DNA from: JAGPHI01 sp036661035
Lineage (GTDB): Bacteria; Bacillota; Clostridia; Oscillospirales; Ruminococcaceae
Assembly: GCA_036661035.1 (NCBI GenBank)
Contig: JAVWZM010000054.1
Location: 1 to 15,307 of the forward strand
Reading direction: 5' to 3'
DNA length: 15,307 nt
The notes below the pieces were generated by a model. The model had not been told where the DNA came from. It searched no databases and was given only the letters and a program-made list of their open reading frames with translations. Below are positions 12,648 through 15,307 of this stretch, piece by piece; the stretch's first letter is position 1; every line of letters begins with the position of its first letter. The translations under genes were made by a program, and so were the position numbers.

Positions 12648-14939
12648 ATGATAAGCGATATCGGTAAAAATGCGATAAAGGTATTGGAAAAAAGATACCT
12701 TTCAAAAGATGCAAACGGCGTTAATAAAGAAGATATAGAGGGCATGTTCAGGCGCGTTTCCACGCACATTGCGGCGGCAGACGCGCGTTATGACGAGCAT
12801 GCGGACGTGCAAAAAACAGCAGACGAATTTTATGAAATAATGACCGATTTGCGCTTTTTGCCAAACTCGCCCACGTTAATGAACGCAGGCCGCCCATTAG
12901 GGCAACTTTCTGCGTGCTTTGTGCTACCTATTGAGGACAGCATGGACGCCATATTTGAAACCGTTAAAAATGCCGCCCTTATCCATAAAAGCGGCGGAGG
13001 CACGGGCTTTTCTTTTTCGCGTCTGCGGCAAAACGGTGCCCCTGTAAATTCCACAGGCGGCGTTGCCAGCGGCCCCGTTAGCTTTATGCGCGTGTTTAAC
13101 ATGGCAACCGAGGCTGTAAAGCAGGGCGGCACGCGCCGCGGTGCCAATATGGGCATTTTGCGCGTTGACCACCCGGATATTTTAGATTTTATCAATTGCA
13201 AAAAGGTTAATACCGATATAACAAATTTTAATATTTCCGTTGGCATTACAGAAGCCTTTATGGAGGCAGTGCAGGAAAACCGCGATTACGATTTGATAGA
13301 TCCCAAAAGCAAAGCCGTAGTATCGCACCTGAACGCAAAGGAACTTTTCGACGAAATAGTAGATGCCGCGTGGCATAATGGCGAGCCTGGCATTATATTT
13401 TTAGACCGCCTAAACAGAGATAATGTTATCCCCACACAAGGCGAGATAGAGTCTACAAACCCATGCGGAGAGCAGCCGCTTTTGCCTTACGAAAGCTGCA
13501 ATCTTGGCAGTATCAACCTTGTGCGTGTGCTAAAGCAAACCGAAAACGGCTGGGAGATAGATTATAATCTTTTGCAAAAAACAGTGGAAACTGCTGTGCA
13601 TTTTCTTGATAATGTAATAGATGTAAACAATTATCCGCTGGATATGATTTCGCAGGTTACTCGTTCGTCACGCAAAATAGGCCTTGGCGTAATGGGCTTT
13701 GCGGATATGCTTTTGTATCTTGATATACCATATTGCTCAGACGAGGGTGTGGAGCTTGCCGAAAAGCTGATGGCGTTTATAAACACTCAAGGCCACGAGG
13801 CAAGCCGCGAGCTTGCGCTTAAACGCGGCTCCTTTCCGCTGTTTGGCGAAAGCACATATAAAGACGGCGCGCCCTTGCGCAACGCCACAGTTACCACCAT
13901 TGCGCCCACAGGCACGCTTTCTATGATAGGCGGCTGCTCCTCAGGCGTAGAGCCTGTATTTGCCTATGTTTATGTGCGCAATATCATGGACGGCACAGAA
14001 ATGATAGAGGTAAACCCTGTGCTGAGGGACAAGCTAATGACCTGCGGCATATACAGCGACGAGCTGATGCACAAAATAGCCAAAGAGGGCACAATAGCGC
14101 ATATCAGCGAAATACCCGAAAGTATTCGCCGTGTATTTGTGTGCGCACACGACGTTACACCTATATTCCATACCAGAATGCAAGCGGCGTTTCAGCACCA
14201 CACCGATAACGCTGTGTCTAAAACAGTCAACTTTACGTCCTCTGCCACAAAAGAGGACGTTGCAAAGGTGTATTTGTTGGCATATAAGCTGGGCTGTAAG
14301 GGCGTTACTATTTATCGCGACGGCAGCCGCGACAGCCAAGTGCTGAATATAGGCTCTGTTAAAAAGGGCGAAGCACAGCCTGTGCCGGAAATATATCCCG
14401 AAATTGCGCCGCGTCCACGGCCGGAAATAACCCAAGGTTTTACAGAGCGTGTAAAAATAGGCTGTGGCAATTTATACATTACGGTAAATTACGACGAGCA
14501 TGGCATTTGCGAGGTGTTTACAAGCACAGGCAAGGCAGGCGGCTGCCCAAGCCAAAGCGAGGCAACAGCGCGCCTTGTAAGCGTTGCCTTGCGCAGCGGC
14601 ATTACGGTGGAAGAAATATACGACCAGTTAAAGGGCATACGCTGCCCTTCCACAATACGCCAAAGCGGCATGAGCTGCACCTCTTGCCCCGACGCAATAG
14701 CCAAGGTAATTGCCAAGGTGGATAAATTCATCAAAGACAACGGCGGCGCAAGCGACGCGGCATTATCGCCGGAGCCTAAAACAAAAAAATTGCCTTCGCC
14801 GCAAGTAAACGCGCCAACGCAGCAGCGTGTAAGCGCGGTGGCAGCCGATATACATGTGTGCCCCGAATGTGGTGCCGGCGTAGAACACGAGGGCGGCTGT
14901 GTAATCTGCCGTTCCTGCGGATTTTCAAAATGCGGATAA
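12648..14939 (+). CDS. nrdJ: Adenosylcobalamin-dependent (class II) ribonucleotide reductase
   Basis: The 763-aa enzyme reduces ribonucleotides to deoxyribonucleotides using a B12-derived radical, with or without oxygen. The active-site loop is NPCGE at 271-275, with thiyl Cys273 and partners Asn271 and Glu275. The redox pair is Cys90 (LSACFVLP) and Cys284 (SCNLGSINL), and the Cys273-Cys284 spacing of 11 equals that of the Thermotoga enzyme. APTGTLSMIGG, near residue 421, is the phosphate-binding PTGT motif. A TSCPD domain follows at about 595-690 (CTSCPDAIAKVI), then a zinc ribbon with Cys738, Cys741, Cys754 and Cys757, ending in Cys762. No N-terminal ATP-cone is seen. GGGGG six bases upstream supports ATG 12648; the ATG five bases earlier meets a stop at once. 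Candidate NrdR boxes suggest repression when dNTPs suffice. Confidence 0.97.
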   Translation: MISDIGKNAIKVLEKRYLSKDANGVNKEDIEGMFRRVSTHIAAADARYDEHADVQKTADEFYEIMTDLRFLPNSPTLMNAGRPLGQLSACFVLPIEDSMDAIFETVKNAALIHKSGGGTGFSFSRLRQNGAPVNSTGGVASGPVSFMRVFNMATEAVKQGGTRRGANMGILRVDHPDILDFINCKKVNTDITNFNISVGITEAFMEAVQENRDYDLIDPKSKAVVSHLNAKELFDEIVDAAWHNGEPGIIFLDRLNRDNVIPTQGEIESTNPCGEQPLLPYESCNLGSINLVRVLKQTENGWEIDYNLLQKTVETAVHFLDNVIDVNNYPLDMISQVTRSSRKIGLGVMGFADMLLYLDIPYCSDEGVELAEKLMAFINTQGHEASRELALKRGSFPLFGESTYKDGAPLRNATVTTIAPTGTLSMIGGCSSGVEPVFAYVYVRNIMDGTEMIEVNPVLRDKLMTCGIYSDELMHKIAKEGTIAHISEIPESIRRVFVCAHDVTPIFHTRMQAAFQHHTDNAVSKTVNFTSSATKEDVAKVYLLAYKLGCKGVTIYRDGSRDSQVLNIGSVKKGEAQPVPEIYPEIAPRPRPEITQGFTERVKIGCGNLYITVNYDEHGICEVFTSTGKAGGCPSQSEATARLVSVALRSGITVEEIYDQLKGIRCPSTIRQSGMSCTSCPDAIAKVIAKVDKFIKDNGGASDAALSPEPKTKKLPSPQVNAPTQQRVSAVAADIHVCPECGAGVEHEGGCVICRSCGFSKCG

Positions 14940-15080
14940 TGGTTTTTGAAGGCAGAGTAAAGATTAATCAAAAAAATATTTTTCAAATAAAACGATTGTG
15001 AAACAACAAATTTGCAAGAAATATGGGCTTTATGCGCCTTGTACCATAGCATTTAGTATAAAACCCAAATAAGCGGATTT

Positions 15081-15115
15081 ACAGCAGGGCGTCTTAACGA
15101 TGCCTTGCTGTTTTT
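15081..15115 (+). terminator. Rho-independent terminator of nrdJ
   Basis: ACAGCAGGGCGTC (15081-15093) pairs over 13 bp, with two G-T wobbles, with GATGCCTTGCTGT (15099-15111) around a 5-nt loop, and TTTTT ends at 15115. It is 141 bp past the nrdJ stop. The interval 14940-15080 holds no gene. Confidence 0.9.
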
Positions 15116-15190
15116 GTACCATGTTTTCGATTGTAGCTTTAGCGGAGAGCAAAAGGTATGCGTAATCGCGCTGCGAACGTCAAGATTAGC

Positions 15191-15232
15191 CCGTAGGGTT
15201 TTTGCAGCTTGGCTGCATTTTGCAATCTCTGC
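15191..15232. repeat. 42-nt repeat, copy 1, with an internal hairpin
   Basis: The unit begins CCGTAGGGTTTTTGCA and ends TGCATTTTGC, three variable bases, CTCTGC. Its centre forms TGCAGC/GCTGCA around TTG. It agrees with copy 2 except for the hairpin core and three bases near the end. Confidence 0.85.
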
Positions 15233-15265
15233 GGTATATTGCAATCTTGCCGTATTCTCCCCACT

Positions 15266-15307
15266 CCGTAGGGTTTTTGCAATGTAATTGCATTTTGCTC
15301 ACTCTGC
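15266..15307. repeat. 42-nt repeat, copy 2, cut by the window edge or ending there
   Basis: Same start and end as copy 1, offset by 75 bp. The hairpin here is TGCAAT/ATTGCA around GTA. Both changed pairs remain paired (G-C to A-T, C-G to T-A). The 33 bp between copies have no clear partner, and the array may continue to the right. Confidence 0.85.

Noticed and set aside
15053..15287. Short ORFs on both strands across the right-edge repeats
   Set aside because: They run through the nrdJ terminator and the 42-nt repeats; open frame is a by-product of repeat sequence.
15191..15307. CRISPR array at the right edge
   Set aside because: Only two units, the repeat has a variable hairpin core, spacing is 33 bp between 42-nt units with no cas genes, and the units diverge inside the repeat.

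Overview
The window looks like a chromosomal segment of a low-to-mid-GC, anaerobic, Clostridia-type Firmicute. The grounds are strong AGGAGG-type ribosome sites, sigma-A-like TTGACA/TATAAT promoters, a TnpX-like large serine recombinase, the archaeal/eukaryotic-type prolyl-tRNA synthetase common in Clostridia, an oxygen-sensitive 2-hydroxyacyl-CoA dehydratase activase family, a YitT-family membrane protein and a B12-dependent ribonucleotide reductase. I cannot name a genus.

Region 1 (1 to about 2517) is the right-hand end of an integrated mobile element. It holds a leftward XRE-type regulator, a regulatory interval with repeated TTTAAACAT motifs and a terminator-like leader hairpin, a 44-residue small ORF, and a 525-aa large serine recombinase reading towards the junction. 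The recombinase is followed by about 110 bp and then by the N-terminal two thirds of a leftward host gene (2461-3177). Similarity of that gene to its family stops sharply after Trp220, and the last 18 codons plus the stop are supplied by the element. The element has therefore integrated inside the gene, whose missing 3' part should lie beyond the left edge of the window. Excision would be expected to rebuild the gene, as with the skin element in Bacillus sigK. This is the most interesting observation here.

Region 2 (3180-5105) contains a rightward aldose 1-epimerase family gene with a strong terminator. About 640 bp of AT-rich, gene-free DNA follows, rich in nested inverted repeats, and then a leftward terminator that closes proS.

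Region 3 (5106-11354) is all leftward. In transcription order it is a two-gene unit for a giant activase/DUF2229 protein (965 aa) and its C-terminal partner (448 aa), which are usually one polypeptide. Next come acpP, with its own near-consensus promoter and terminator, and proS. A divergent promoter region (11355-11618) separates this from region 4.

Region 4 (11619-15307) is rightward: a YitT/DUF2179 membrane protein, then nrdJ, whose promoter is overlapped by a candidate pair of NrdR boxes 32 bp apart. A strong terminator lies 140 bp after nrdJ. The last about 120 bp hold two copies of a 42-nt repeat whose internal hairpin differs between copies by two compensatory base-pair changes.

The host genes are mostly unrelated housekeeping or metabolic units (tRNA charging, fatty acid carrier, radical dehydratase chemistry, dNTP synthesis). 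The accessory part is the element and the gene it interrupts.
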